Translations under genes and position numbers: made by a program
Notes under the pieces: model-generated
What the model saw: only the letters and a program-made list of their open reading frames with translations
Database searches by the model: none
What the model was told of the DNA's origin: nothing
Part shown: in pieces, positions 8,542-16,003 of the stretch
Layout: each line of letters starts with the position of its first letter
Position numbering within the stretch: position 1 is the first letter of the stretch
DNA from: Oscillospiraceae bacterium
GTDB taxonomy: Bacteria > Bacillota > Clostridia > Oscillospirales > Oscillospiraceae
Assembly: GCA_017631155.1 (NCBI GenBank)
Contig: JAGBTV010000090.1
Span: forward strand, 1-43,982
Direction: 5' to 3'
DNA: 43,982 nucleotides

Positions 8542-10101
8542 ATGAAGCTCAATTATAAGCGCACAATTTTAGTTGGCTTTGCTTTTTTCCTGATATCGGC
8601 ATTTTGGCAGGCCTATGATGCTACAATTCCTGTGATTTTGACAAACAAATTCGGTCTGTCTCAATTTTGGTCCGGCGCGATCATGGCGTTGGATAATATT
8701 ATGGCAGTATTTTTGCTGCCCGTTTTTGGTGCACTTTCGGATAAATGTATAGGGAAGCGTTTTGGCAAGAGAACACCTTTTATCACAATTGGCACAATTA
8801 TTGCAGCAATTGCTTTAGTCTGCCTTTCCTTTGTGGATAGCGCTCAGCTTAAAAATATGACTGATGTAGCGGTAATTGACCGCCCCGATTCTCTGGAAGC
8901 AATTTATGATTGCCACATGGGCAACACCCTTACGACACCGGATGGGGAAGAGTTTGTAATCAATGAAATGTTCACCAGAGAGCAATATATATCGATCACA
9001 AGCCAAATTCCGGATCCTGAGAATCCGGAGAAAATGATTACAAATCCTGACTATACAAATTATGTTGTTCCTGCAAGACAGGCCTATGCTGCGATTCGCA
9101 CCAGTGTGAATCCTACACCGTTGATTGTATTTATTGCAGTGTTGTTTGTGGTTCTTTTGGCTATGGCCGTTTTCCGTTCGCCTGCTGTGGCATTGATGCC
9201 GGATGTTACCATAAAACCCCTTAGAAGTAAAGCAAATGCTATTATCAATCTAATGGGTACGGCAGGTGGCATCCTGGTTTTGGTTCTTGGTATGGTTTTT
9301 GCCACCTCCGCTGTTCACAATCAATTGATGAATTATACGGTGTATTACTGCGTAATCGCCGGCATCATGTTGGCAGCATTGGTTGTTTTCTTACTGACTG
9401 TTAAGGAAAAATCCTGGGCGGCTCAAATGCAAAAAGATTCTGTTGCGTTTGGACTTACAGAAGAACAGACACAAACGGCAGGAAATCGTAAGTTGCGTCC
9501 TGCGGAAGTCCGCAGTATAATTTTGATTCTTGCCTCTATTGCCTTGTGGTATTTCGGTTATAATGCGGTTACTTCCAAGTATGCGGTCTATGCAGGTAAT
9601 ATCCTAAGCATGGACTATAATACAACACTGCTGATTGCGCAAGGCGCAGCTATCGTTGCTTATTTGCCTGCTGGTATTGTTGCTTCCAAGATCGGCAGAA
9701 GAAAAACGATTCTTGCCGGTGTTGTGATGCTGGCCACAGCTTTTTCTGCCGCTTCCTTTATGCGCTCTGGCAGCAGTGTTTTGGTAATGAATATTTTGTT
9801 CGCCCTGGCTGGCATTGGCTGGGCAACGATCAATGTTAACTCCTTCCCCATGGTTGTGGAAATGTGCTCCGGTGGAAATATCGGTAAGTATACCGGTTTC
9901 TATTATACTGCGTCTATGTCTGCGCAGATTGTAACGCCTATGCTGTCCGGTGTTTTGATGGATAAAATGGGAATGACTGTTTTGTTCCCTTATGCTGCCG
10001 TTTTTGTAGCGCTGGCATTTATTACGATGTTCTTTGTAAGACATGGTGATACAAAGGTTGTCTCCAAGAAGGGCCTGGAAGCATTGGATATTGATGACTG
10101 A
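8542..10101 (+). CDS. MFS transporter with a large hydrophilic insertion
   Basis: A 519-residue major facilitator superfamily protein, about 12 predicted membrane spans. The first spans (10-110) include the conserved loop GALSDKCIGKRFGKRTPF between TM2 and TM3. Unusually, about 90 mostly polar, acidic residues (about 98-190, rich in Asp, Glu, Pro and Asn) separate TM3 from the next span, probably outside the cell. The second half carries a matching loop, SKIGRRKTILAG. The general look is of the sugar/glycoside branch of MFS (SLC45- or GPH-like), but I cannot name a substrate. GGAGGG precedes the ATG. It is cotranscribed with the phosphodiesterase gene 11 bases downstream, suggesting a linked substrate (inference). 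Confidence 0.88.
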   Translation: MKLNYKRTILVGFAFFLISAFWQAYDATIPVILTNKFGLSQFWSGAIMALDNIMAVFLLPVFGALSDKCIGKRFGKRTPFITIGTIIAAIALVCLSFVDSAQLKNMTDVAVIDRPDSLEAIYDCHMGNTLTTPDGEEFVINEMFTREQYISITSQIPDPENPEKMITNPDYTNYVVPARQAYAAIRTSVNPTPLIVFIAVLFVVLLAMAVFRSPAVALMPDVTIKPLRSKANAIINLMGTAGGILVLVLGMVFATSAVHNQLMNYTVYYCVIAGIMLAALVVFLLTVKEKSWAAQMQKDSVAFGLTEEQTQTAGNRKLRPAEVRSIILILASIALWYFGYNAVTSKYAVYAGNILSMDYNTTLLIAQGAAIVAYLPAGIVASKIGRRKTILAGVVMLATAFSAASFMRSGSSVLVMNILFALAGIGWATINVNSFPMVVEMCSGGNIGKYTGFYYTASMSAQIVTPMLSGVLMDKMGMTVLFPYAAVFVALAFITMFFVRHGDTKVVSKKGLEALDIDD

Positions 10102-10112
10102 AAGGATTCCGA

Positions 10113-10919
10113 ATGATTGCTGTTCTTATTATAATTATTATCCTTACACTTGTTTTCCTGCTGAGTCTTATGGGCCGTATTAACCACCCGGGATTGACAA
10201 AGCTTATTGGTTGGTCTTATGCACACCGAGGTCTTCACGGTAATGGTGTCCCCGAAAACAGCATGCAAGCCTTTCGCCGGGCCCTGGAGAGGGGATATGG
10301 CATTGAGTTTGATATCCACCTGATGAAGGACGGAAGATTGGCGGTTATTCATGATGCGTCCTTAAAACGCACTGCCGGTGTTGATGTAAATATTGAAGAT
10401 CTTACCTCCGAGGATCTTGTGAATTATTCGCTGGAAGAAACCGATGAGAAGATTCCGCTGTTTGACGATGTCCTGAAATTGTATAATGGCAAAGCGCCTC
10501 TGATTGTTGAATTAAAGCCTGTCAACAATCACGCAAGTTTGTGTGAAGCTGTATCTAAGTTGCTGGATCAGTACAACGGTGCTTTTTGTGTGGAATCTTT
10601 TGATCCGCGTTGCGTTGCCTGGTTCAGGAAAAATCGCCCGGATTATGTTCGCGGTCAGCTTTCGGAAAACTTTTTAGCTAATGCAAAATCAAAATTGCCG
10701 TTCGCATTGAAGTGCGCAATGAGTTGGAATATGAGCAATTTCCTCACATTGCCTGATTTTGTTGCCTACAAATATGCAGATCGAAATAACCTTACTGTGA
10801 AGCTGTGCCGCAGACTGTGGAATCTGCAAGGTGTCACTTGGACGTTAAAGTCTTTAGAGGAATATAACTGCGCTGTTAAAGAAGGCTGGATTCCTATTTT
10901 TGAAAATTTTGAGCCCTAA
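10113..10919 (+). CDS. Membrane-anchored glycerophosphodiester phosphodiesterase family protein
   Basis: A 268-residue protein that begins with one transmembrane helix (about 2-21), followed by a GDPD TIM-barrel domain. Catalytic and metal-binding residues are present: H38-R39 in AHRG, E65 and D67 in EFDIHLMKDG, and H80-D81. The family hydrolyses glycerophosphodiesters to glycerol 3-phosphate and an alcohol; some members act on lipids or teichoic acids. The start is ATG with AAAGGATTC upstream, 11 bases after the MFS gene. The N-terminal anchor places it at the membrane, but the sidedness is not certain from sequence. Confidence 0.9.
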   Translation: MIAVLIIIIILTLVFLLSLMGRINHPGLTKLIGWSYAHRGLHGNGVPENSMQAFRRALERGYGIEFDIHLMKDGRLAVIHDASLKRTAGVDVNIEDLTSEDLVNYSLEETDEKIPLFDDVLKLYNGKAPLIVELKPVNNHASLCEAVSKLLDQYNGAFCVESFDPRCVAWFRKNRPDYVRGQLSENFLANAKSKLPFALKCAMSWNMSNFLTLPDFVAYKYADRNNLTVKLCRRLWNLQGVTWTLKSLEEYNCAVKEGWIPIFENFEP

Positions 10920-10920
10920 T

Positions 10921-10952
10921 ATAAATGCACCACCGAAAGGTGGTGCATTTAT
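10921..10952. terminator. Bidirectional terminator between gdpd and dapA
   Basis: A perfect 14-bp inverted repeat, ATAAATGCACCACC (10921-10934) and GGTGGTGCATTTAT (10939-10952), around a GAAA tetraloop. It lies between two convergent genes and has A/T-rich flanks on both sides, so it can stop transcription in both directions. Confidence 0.88.
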
Positions 10953-10967
10953 AATATTTGCAGTTCT

Positions 10968-11837
10968 TTATCCAAAGAATTGAGACAATTTCTTTTTCGT
11001 TTCTGCCGAAGCATCTCCCAAGGGAAGCCTGCATATGCCACAGTCATAACCGATATATCGCATAGCTGCTTTCACGGGAACCGGGTTTACTTCACAGAAC
11101 ATTAATTCGTTCAATGTTTGGAGTCTTGTTTGTAGTTCGGCGGCAGTATCAAAATCTCCGTCCAAAGCAGCGTTGGTCATTGCTGCAACTTCCTTTGGGG
11201 CGATATTTGCTGTAACAGATATTACACCTAAACCGCCGAGGGATATTACGGGAACTGTCAAGTCGTCATTTCCAGACCATATCGCAAACCGAGATCCGCA
11301 GGCTGACCGGATTTTCGTGATTTTAGTTAAATCCGTCCCGGCCTCTTTGACCCCGGCAATATTGACCAGCTTGGAGAGCCTTCTATAAAGCTCAACAGGC
11401 ATATCCTGCCCGGTTCGTGATGGTACATTATAGAGAATTATGGGTATTGATACGGCTTGTGAGATAGAGTAGAAGTGTTTTTCTAAGCTATCAATCGTAC
11501 CTTTGTTGTAATATGGACTAACTACCAAAAGTCCGTCAATGCCAGATTCCTGTGCTAATTTGCTTAATCTAACCGAGTGCGCAGTGTTGTTGGATCCGGT
11601 TCCAGCGAAAATTTTGCAGTCGTTTCCTACATAGGATTTTGCGCGGTGGAAAAGTTCGAGTTTCTCGCTGTCTGACAGGGCGGGAGATTCGCCGGTTGTT
11701 CCGGAAAGTACAACGGCGCGAATTCCTGCATCAATTTGCCTTTTTAACAGCACCTCGACCAATGGGTAATTGATACTATCACCTAAGAAAGGGGTGACCA
11801 AAGCGGTGCAAACTCCGGTAAATAGTGTCTCGGTCAT
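10968..11837 (-). CDS. dapA: 4-hydroxy-tetrahydrodipicolinate synthase
   Basis: Condenses pyruvate and aspartate semialdehyde in the diaminopimelate/lysine pathway, which also feeds peptidoglycan and spore dipicolinate. The 289-residue aldolase has GTTGE at 46-50, the catalytic tyrosine Y136 in YNVPSRTG and the Schiff-base lysine K164 in GVKEAGTD. The usual YYNKPT reads YYNKGT here. I prefer the second ATG (11837), because AGGAGG lies 9 bases before it but only 3 bases before the ATG at 11843. It is a stand-alone gene transcribed away from queA, with the neighbouring promoters in the 140-base gap between them. Confidence 0.95.
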   Translation of the reverse strand: MTETLFTGVCTALVTPFLGDSINYPLVEVLLKRQIDAGIRAVVLSGTTGESPALSDSEKLELFHRAKSYVGNDCKIFAGTGSNNTAHSVRLSKLAQESGIDGLLVVSPYYNKGTIDSLEKHFYSISQAVSIPIILYNVPSRTGQDMPVELYRRLSKLVNIAGVKEAGTDLTKITKIRSACGSRFAIWSGNDDLTVPVISLGGLGVISVTANIAPKEVAAMTNAALDGDFDTAAELQTRLQTLNELMFCEVNPVPVKAAMRYIGYDCGICRLPLGDASAETKKKLSQFFG

Positions 11838-11941
11838 ATGCATCTACCTCCTAGCCAATCTATGCAGCGAAGAAGTGTTTTGCCAGCTACTTAAAATATA
11901 AGGATAGTAAGTTTTCTGTAGCTTTTTGAAACCATATATGT

Positions 11942-11947
11942 TATAAT
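11942..11947 (+). promoter_or_regulatory. Probable -10 box of the queA-tgt operon promoter
   Basis: TATAAT at 11942-11947, about 34 bases before the queA start in the divergent dapA/queA gap. No good -35 stands at 17 bases; TTGAAA is too close. The call therefore rests on the -10 alone. Confidence 0.5.
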
Positions 11948-11981
11948 ACAAGACAATCGAATTGGAATAGGAGCAATTACA

Positions 11982-13004
11982 GTGCGGACATCTGACTTTT
12001 ACTATGATCTCCCTGAGGAGCTAATCGCGCAAACGCCCTTGGAAAAAAGAGACAGTTCCAGATTAATGATGCTGGATAGAAATAACGGTAGGGTAGAACA
12101 CAAACATTTTTATGATATTCTCGATGCGTTGATGCCGGGTGATTGTCTTGTTATGAATGATTCTCGAGTACTTCCGGCTAGGCTTCTTGGACATCGTTCA
12201 ACCGGTGGTGCGATTGAGGTTCTTCTGCTACGAGATCTCGGTGACAAGAAATGGGAGTGTCTTTGTAGACCGGGGAAAAAGATGCAAGTCGGCAATGAAG
12301 TCTTTTTTGGATCCGGTGAGCTCCGCGGCACAGTAGCTGAAGTGAAGGAAGATGGTAATCGTGTTATAGAATTTGATTATAACGGGATATTCTTAGAGGT
12401 TTTGGAGCGTTTGGGAAAAATGCCTCTGCCGCCTTATATCAAAGCGGAACTGGAAGATCAGGAGCGTTACCAAACTGTCTATTCACGAGAGGTTGGTTCT
12501 GCAGCGGCACCAACAGCCGGTCTGCATTTTACGAAAGATTTATTGGAGAAAATCAGAGCAAAGGGCGTGAAAACTGCTTTTATAACGCTGCATGTTGGAT
12601 TGGGTACATTTCGTCCTGTAAAAGCAGATGAAATTACAGAACACCACATGCACAGTGAGCTGTGTATGATGTCCGGGGAAACGGCCGAGGTCTTAAATGC
12701 AACAAAATTAAACGGCGGTCGGATTATTTGCGTTGGCACCACATCTTGCCGTACGTTGGAAAGCTTGGTTAATGAGGACGGTAGTTTTTCTGAAAAGTCA
12801 AAGTGGACTGATATTTTTATCTATCCGGGTTATCAATTTAAGGCTATGCAGGGATTGATTACAAACTTCCATTTGCCTGAGAGTACCTTAGTGATGTTGG
12901 TTTCGGCTTTTGCAGGCAGAGAAAATGTACTGAGCGCCTATCAGGAAGCAGTAAAGGAAAAATATCGGTTCTTCTCATTTGGTGATGCCATGTGCATTCT
13001 TTAG
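11982..13004 (+). CDS. queA: S-adenosylmethionine:tRNA ribosyltransferase-isomerase QueA
   Basis: Transfers the ribosyl part of SAM to preQ1-modified tRNA, making epoxyqueuosine. The protein has 340 residues, the family length. The N terminus [16 protein letters not shown] and the motifs [10 protein letters not shown] and [11 protein letters not shown] are classical for QueA. GTG start with ATAGGAGC upstream. First gene of queA-tgt-yajC, the usual tRNA-modification cluster, 33 bases before tgt. Confidence 0.97.
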   Translation: MRTSDFYYDLPEELIAQTPLEKRDSSRLMMLDRNNGRVEHKHFYDILDALMPGDCLVMNDSRVLPARLLGHRSTGGAIEVLLLRDLGDKKWECLCRPGKKMQVGNEVFFGSGELRGTVAEVKEDGNRVIEFDYNGIFLEVLERLGKMPLPPYIKAELEDQERYQTVYSREVGSAAAPTAGLHFTKDLLEKIRAKGVKTAFITLHVGLGTFRPVKADEITEHHMHSELCMMSGETAEVLNATKLNGGRIICVGTTSCRTLESLVNEDGSFSEKSKWTDIFIYPGYQFKAMQGLITNFHLPESTLVMLVSAFAGRENVLSAYQEAVKEKYRFFSFGDAMCIL

Positions 13005-13037
13005 TTGTTTTAAGCTTTATATTGAACGAGGTGTCGT

Positions 13038-14168
13038 ATGTTTGAACTGAAAAAGACAGAAGGAAAGGCTCGCCGAGGTGAGTTTACCTGCGCCCATGGT
13101 ACGGTACAAACGCCTGTATTTATGAATGTCGGTACGCAGGGGGCTATCAAAGGTGCGCTTAGTGCAGAAGATCTGAAGAACATTGGCTGTCAGGTTGAGC
13201 TTTCCAACACCTATCACTTACATCTTCGCCCTACGGATGAAGTTGTTCGTAAAATGGGTGGTCTTCATAAATTTATGACTTGGGATGGACCAATCTTGAC
13301 AGACTCCGGTGGTTTCCAGGTGTTTAGCTTGGCATCATTGCGCAAAATCAAGGAGGAGGGCGTCTATTTCTCTTCTCACATTGATGGTCATAAAATCTTC
13401 ATGGGCCCGGAAGAAAGTATGCAGATTCAGTCGAATCTTGGTTCCGATATTTGCATGGCGTTTGATGAATGCATAGAAAACCCTGCACCGAGAGATTATG
13501 TTCTGAAAAGTGTGGATCGAACCTATCGATGGCTCGTTCGGTGCAAGGCTGAGAATGCGCGCTTAAATGCATTACCGGATACGGTGAATCCTCAGCAGAT
13601 GCTGTGGGGAATCAACCAGGGTGGCACCTATGCAGATATTCGAGTGGATCACATGAAGCGGATCGCTGAACTGGATCTTCCCGGTTATGCTATCGGCGGT
13701 TTGGCAGTAGGTGAAACTGCAGAAGAAATGTATGACATTATCGAAGCGGTAGAGCCGCATATGCCTGCTAACAAAACGCGTTACTTGATGGGGGTTGGAA
13801 CACCGACAAATATTATCGAAGCTGTAGCAAGAGGTGTTGACTTTTTTGATTGCGTAATGCCTGCCCGTAATGCTCGTCATGCAAGATTGTTCACCTGGGA
13901 TGGTGCAATCAATTTAAAGAATGCCAAATATCAGCTTGATGAGAATCCCATTGATCCGCAATGTGATTGCCCGGTATGTCGCAGATTCTCCCGTGCCTAT
14001 ATTCGCCATTTGTTCGTAGCAGAAGAAATGCTTGCTATGCGGCTGTGTGTTATGCACAATTTATATTTCTATAATAAACTCATGGAAAAAATTCGGGATG
14101 CGTTGGACGCAGGGACTTTTGAACAGTTCCGTAGTCAATATTCCGCAAAATTAAGTCAACGAATCTAA
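13038..14168 (+). CDS. tgt: Queuine/preQ1 tRNA-guanine transglycosylase
   Basis: Exchanges guanine-34 for preQ1 in tRNAs with GUN anticodons, the step before QueA. The 376-residue TIM-barrel enzyme shows GGFQVFSL with a preceding catalytic Asp (TDSGGFQ), the FDECIENPA substrate region, the DFFDCVMPARNARHARLFT segment with the second catalytic Asp, and a zinc site CDCPVCRRF with a following histidine. ATG start with ACGAGGTG upstream. It lies between queA and yajC. Confidence 0.97.
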   Translation: MFELKKTEGKARRGEFTCAHGTVQTPVFMNVGTQGAIKGALSAEDLKNIGCQVELSNTYHLHLRPTDEVVRKMGGLHKFMTWDGPILTDSGGFQVFSLASLRKIKEEGVYFSSHIDGHKIFMGPEESMQIQSNLGSDICMAFDECIENPAPRDYVLKSVDRTYRWLVRCKAENARLNALPDTVNPQQMLWGINQGGTYADIRVDHMKRIAELDLPGYAIGGLAVGETAEEMYDIIEAVEPHMPANKTRYLMGVGTPTNIIEAVARGVDFFDCVMPARNARHARLFTWDGAINLKNAKYQLDENPIDPQCDCPVCRRFSRAYIRHLFVAEEMLAMRLCVMHNLYFYNKLMEKIRDALDAGTFEQFRSQYSAKLSQRI

Positions 14169-14176
14169 TTTTTGCT

Positions 14177-14204
14177 TGCTTTTTACTAAAATGATGTTAT
14201 AATA
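14177..14204 (+). promoter_or_regulatory. Possible promoter of yajC
   Basis: TTGCTT (14177-14182) and TATAAT (14199-14204) with a 16-base spacer, in the gap between tgt and yajC. The -10 is perfect and the -35 is weak, so yajC may be transcribed both alone and from the queA operon. Confidence 0.5.
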
Positions 14205-14234
14205 TTCAAGATTACTTTACAAAGGAGTTTCCGT

Positions 14235-14624
14235 ATGCTTAATTTTTTGGAAGGTACTGCACCTGCTGGATCTAGTGGCGGCGGTGGTGGTCTGATCATC
14301 ATGCTTGTAGTTATGCTGGGCGTATTCTATTTCTTTATGATTCGTCCCGAGAACAAGCGTAAGAAAGAAGCGGAGCAGATTCGTTCTTCAGTCAAAAATG
14401 GGGACAAGATTACTACCATTGGTGGTATTGTTGGCACTGTTGTTGATGTAAAAGAGGATCGCTTTGTCATTGAGACTTCTGCAGATCAGGTTCGCGTGGA
14501 ACTGATGAAGTGGGCTCTGTCTACCAATGAAAGTGCAGCTGAGCGCGCAGCTGCTGAGGTGAAGAAAGCCAAAGAAGAAAAGGCTAAGAAAATGGCCGAA
14601 AAGCGCGCTAAGAAAAATAAATAA
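14235..14624 (+). CDS. yajC: Preprotein translocase subunit YajC
   Basis: A small accessory subunit of the SecDF-YajC complex that supports protein export. The 129-residue protein has one membrane helix (about 20-36) following a glycine-rich start, then FFMIRPENKRKKEAEQ and the conserved VKNGDKITTIGGIVGTVVDV core. The C-terminal tail is charged and Ala/Lys/Glu-rich. AAAGGAG precedes the ATG. It occupies the standard place after tgt; secDF is not adjacent here, since a terminator and an opposite-strand gene follow. Confidence 0.95.
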   Translation: MLNFLEGTAPAGSSGGGGGLIIMLVVMLGVFYFFMIRPENKRKKEAEQIRSSVKNGDKITTIGGIVGTVVDVKEDRFVIETSADQVRVELMKWALSTNESAAERAAAEVKKAKEEKAKKMAEKRAKKNK

Positions 14625-14626
14625 AA

Positions 14627-14657
14627 AAACAAGCCGCTATATGCGGCTTGTTTTTTG
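14627..14657. terminator. Bidirectional terminator between yajC and the glycosyltransferase gene
   Basis: The hairpin ACAAGCCGC/GCGGCTTGT with a five-base loop is preceded by an A run and followed by a T run. It lies between two convergent genes, so it probably serves both. Confidence 0.88.
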
Positions 14658-14668
14658 TCTGAAATATC

Positions 14669-15631
14669 CTAATCTTCACGATTCTCTTTTTCATAAGAGA
14701 GAATCTCTTTGGCCAAATAGATTGGCCGATTTTTGCTTTGCTCAAAGATTTTGCCGACATATTCACCAATAATGCCAATACACAGTAATTGCATAGCACC
14801 AAGCAGCAAAATCAATACGATGATGGATGCGTAACCAGGAACATCAATACCGACGATGATTTTTTGCAGCACAACAATAATCAAATAAACAATCGCCGCG
14901 AAAGCTGTGAAGATTCCCAAGTATGCCGACAGACGCAAAGGACGGGTAGAAAAGCCGATAATGCCATCGATGGCATAGTTTACAAGTTTTCTGAAGCTCC
15001 ACTTTGTGGTTCCCGCAGCGCGTTTACAGGCAGTATAGGGGATATAGTGTGTGTTATAACCTACCCAGGAAAAGATACCCTTGGAAAAGCGGTGATTCTC
15101 TCCCAGGGAAAGGATACTTTGGGCAACACTTTTACGGAAGGTTCGGAAATCGCTGGCATCCTGCCGGAGGGGAATGTCAGACAGACGGTTAATTAGGGAA
15201 TAGAAGCACTTTTTAAAGAAACTGAGTACTTTGCCTTCGCCACGACGGTCTTGATAGGCTGCTACAATATCGGTGTCCGGCTCTGATTCCAGAATGTCGA
15301 CCATATCACGAACGATCTCAGGCCGTTGCTGCAAATCTGCATCGATCAGACTGATATAATCACCGCTTGCGCGGCTTAGACCTGCATAGAGTCCAGCTTC
15401 TTTGCCGAAATTGCGGGAAAAGGAAACTACTTTTACAGGACATGCCTGTGCTTCAAAAATCTTCTTAAGGTTATGAAAGGTAGCATCCTTACTGCCATCA
15501 TCCACAAAAATGATTTCATAATCATAGCCGCACCCATCAAAGGCCTGCATTACTGCATTCTGAAACGGAACTACATTTTCTGCTTCATTATAGCAGGGAA
15601 CTACCAAGGATAGTTTCAAGGTTTTCACCAC
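14669..15631 (-). CDS. Family 2 glycosyltransferase (polyprenyl-phosphate type)
   Basis: A 320-residue GT2 enzyme with the N-terminal fold VVPCYNEAENV, the nucleotide-sugar site IFVDDGSKDAT, the DADLQQRPE metal-binding region and two C-terminal transmembrane helices (about 233-258 and 267-292). This layout is that of GtrB/YkcC/DPM-like enzymes, which attach a sugar to undecaprenyl phosphate for cell-envelope glycosylation. The donor sugar cannot be told. The extreme start is uncertain: GTG at 15631 or 15628 is possible, but AGGTGG sits 8 bases before a TTG at 15619, which would give the typical start KLSLVVPCYNE. It is a single gene, opposite to its neighbours. Confidence 0.9.
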   Translation of the reverse strand: MVKTLKLSLVVPCYNEAENVVPFQNAVMQAFDGCGYDYEIIFVDDGSKDATFHNLKKIFEAQACPVKVVSFSRNFGKEAGLYAGLSRASGDYISLIDADLQQRPEIVRDMVDILESEPDTDIVAAYQDRRGEGKVLSFFKKCFYSLINRLSDIPLRQDASDFRTFRKSVAQSILSLGENHRFSKGIFSWVGYNTHYIPYTACKRAAGTTKWSFRKLVNYAIDGIIGFSTRPLRLSAYLGIFTAFAAIVYLIIVVLQKIIVGIDVPGYASIIVLILLLGAMQLLCIGIIGEYVGKIFEQSKNRPIYLAKEILSYEKENRED

Positions 15632-15721
15632 CTAATTATAATTTTGTTTATGATATCACAGTGGATTTTATTTTGCAATAACATTTTGGTGGCAGAAAAG
15701 GCGGTAATTGTTATATTTATG

Positions 15722-15750
15722 TTGACAAAATACTATAAAAAGGCTACAAT
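15722..15750 (+). promoter_or_regulatory. Sigma-A promoter of valS T-box leader
   Basis: Consensus TTGACA (15722-15727), a 17-base spacer, and TACAAT (15745-15750), upstream of the valine T-box leader. Confidence 0.82.
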
Positions 15751-15756
15751 ATATAA

Positions 15757-15983
15757 CAATAACGCATTGAAGGAAAGTTTTTGTTGCTTGACACCTTTCA
15801 GAGAGCGTGTGTTTGGTGCAAACACGCAGGTTATGCAGCAGAATGTCGTTCCGGAGCGGATCGCCTGAACTGGAAGTAAGGCGGTACGGTTGCACCGTTA
15901 TAGCAGTGAAAGTGTCCGGCTTGCCGGAAAATCAGGTGGTACCGCGGAAATTTTCGCCCTGAGCATTGCTCAGGGCGTTTTCT
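15757..15983 (+). promoter_or_regulatory. T-box riboswitch, valine-specific, upstream of valS
   Basis: Uncharged-tRNA sensor. The T-box AGGTGGTACCGCGG is at 15934-15947. Stem I shows CAGAGAG followed by a GCGTG/CACGC hairpin with TTTGGTGC. The specifier loop GAATGTCGTTCC carries GTC at 15845-15847, a valine codon that matches valS. It ends in an intrinsic terminator at 15955-15982. Confidence 0.95.
15955..15982 (+). terminator. Intrinsic terminator of the valS T-box
   Basis: A perfect 10-bp stem, CGCCCTGAGC/GCTCAGGGCG, with a 3-base loop is followed by TTTTCT. It is the regulated end of the T-box leader. Confidence 0.92.
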
Positions 15984-16003
15984 ATTGAAAAGGAGTATGT
16001 ATT

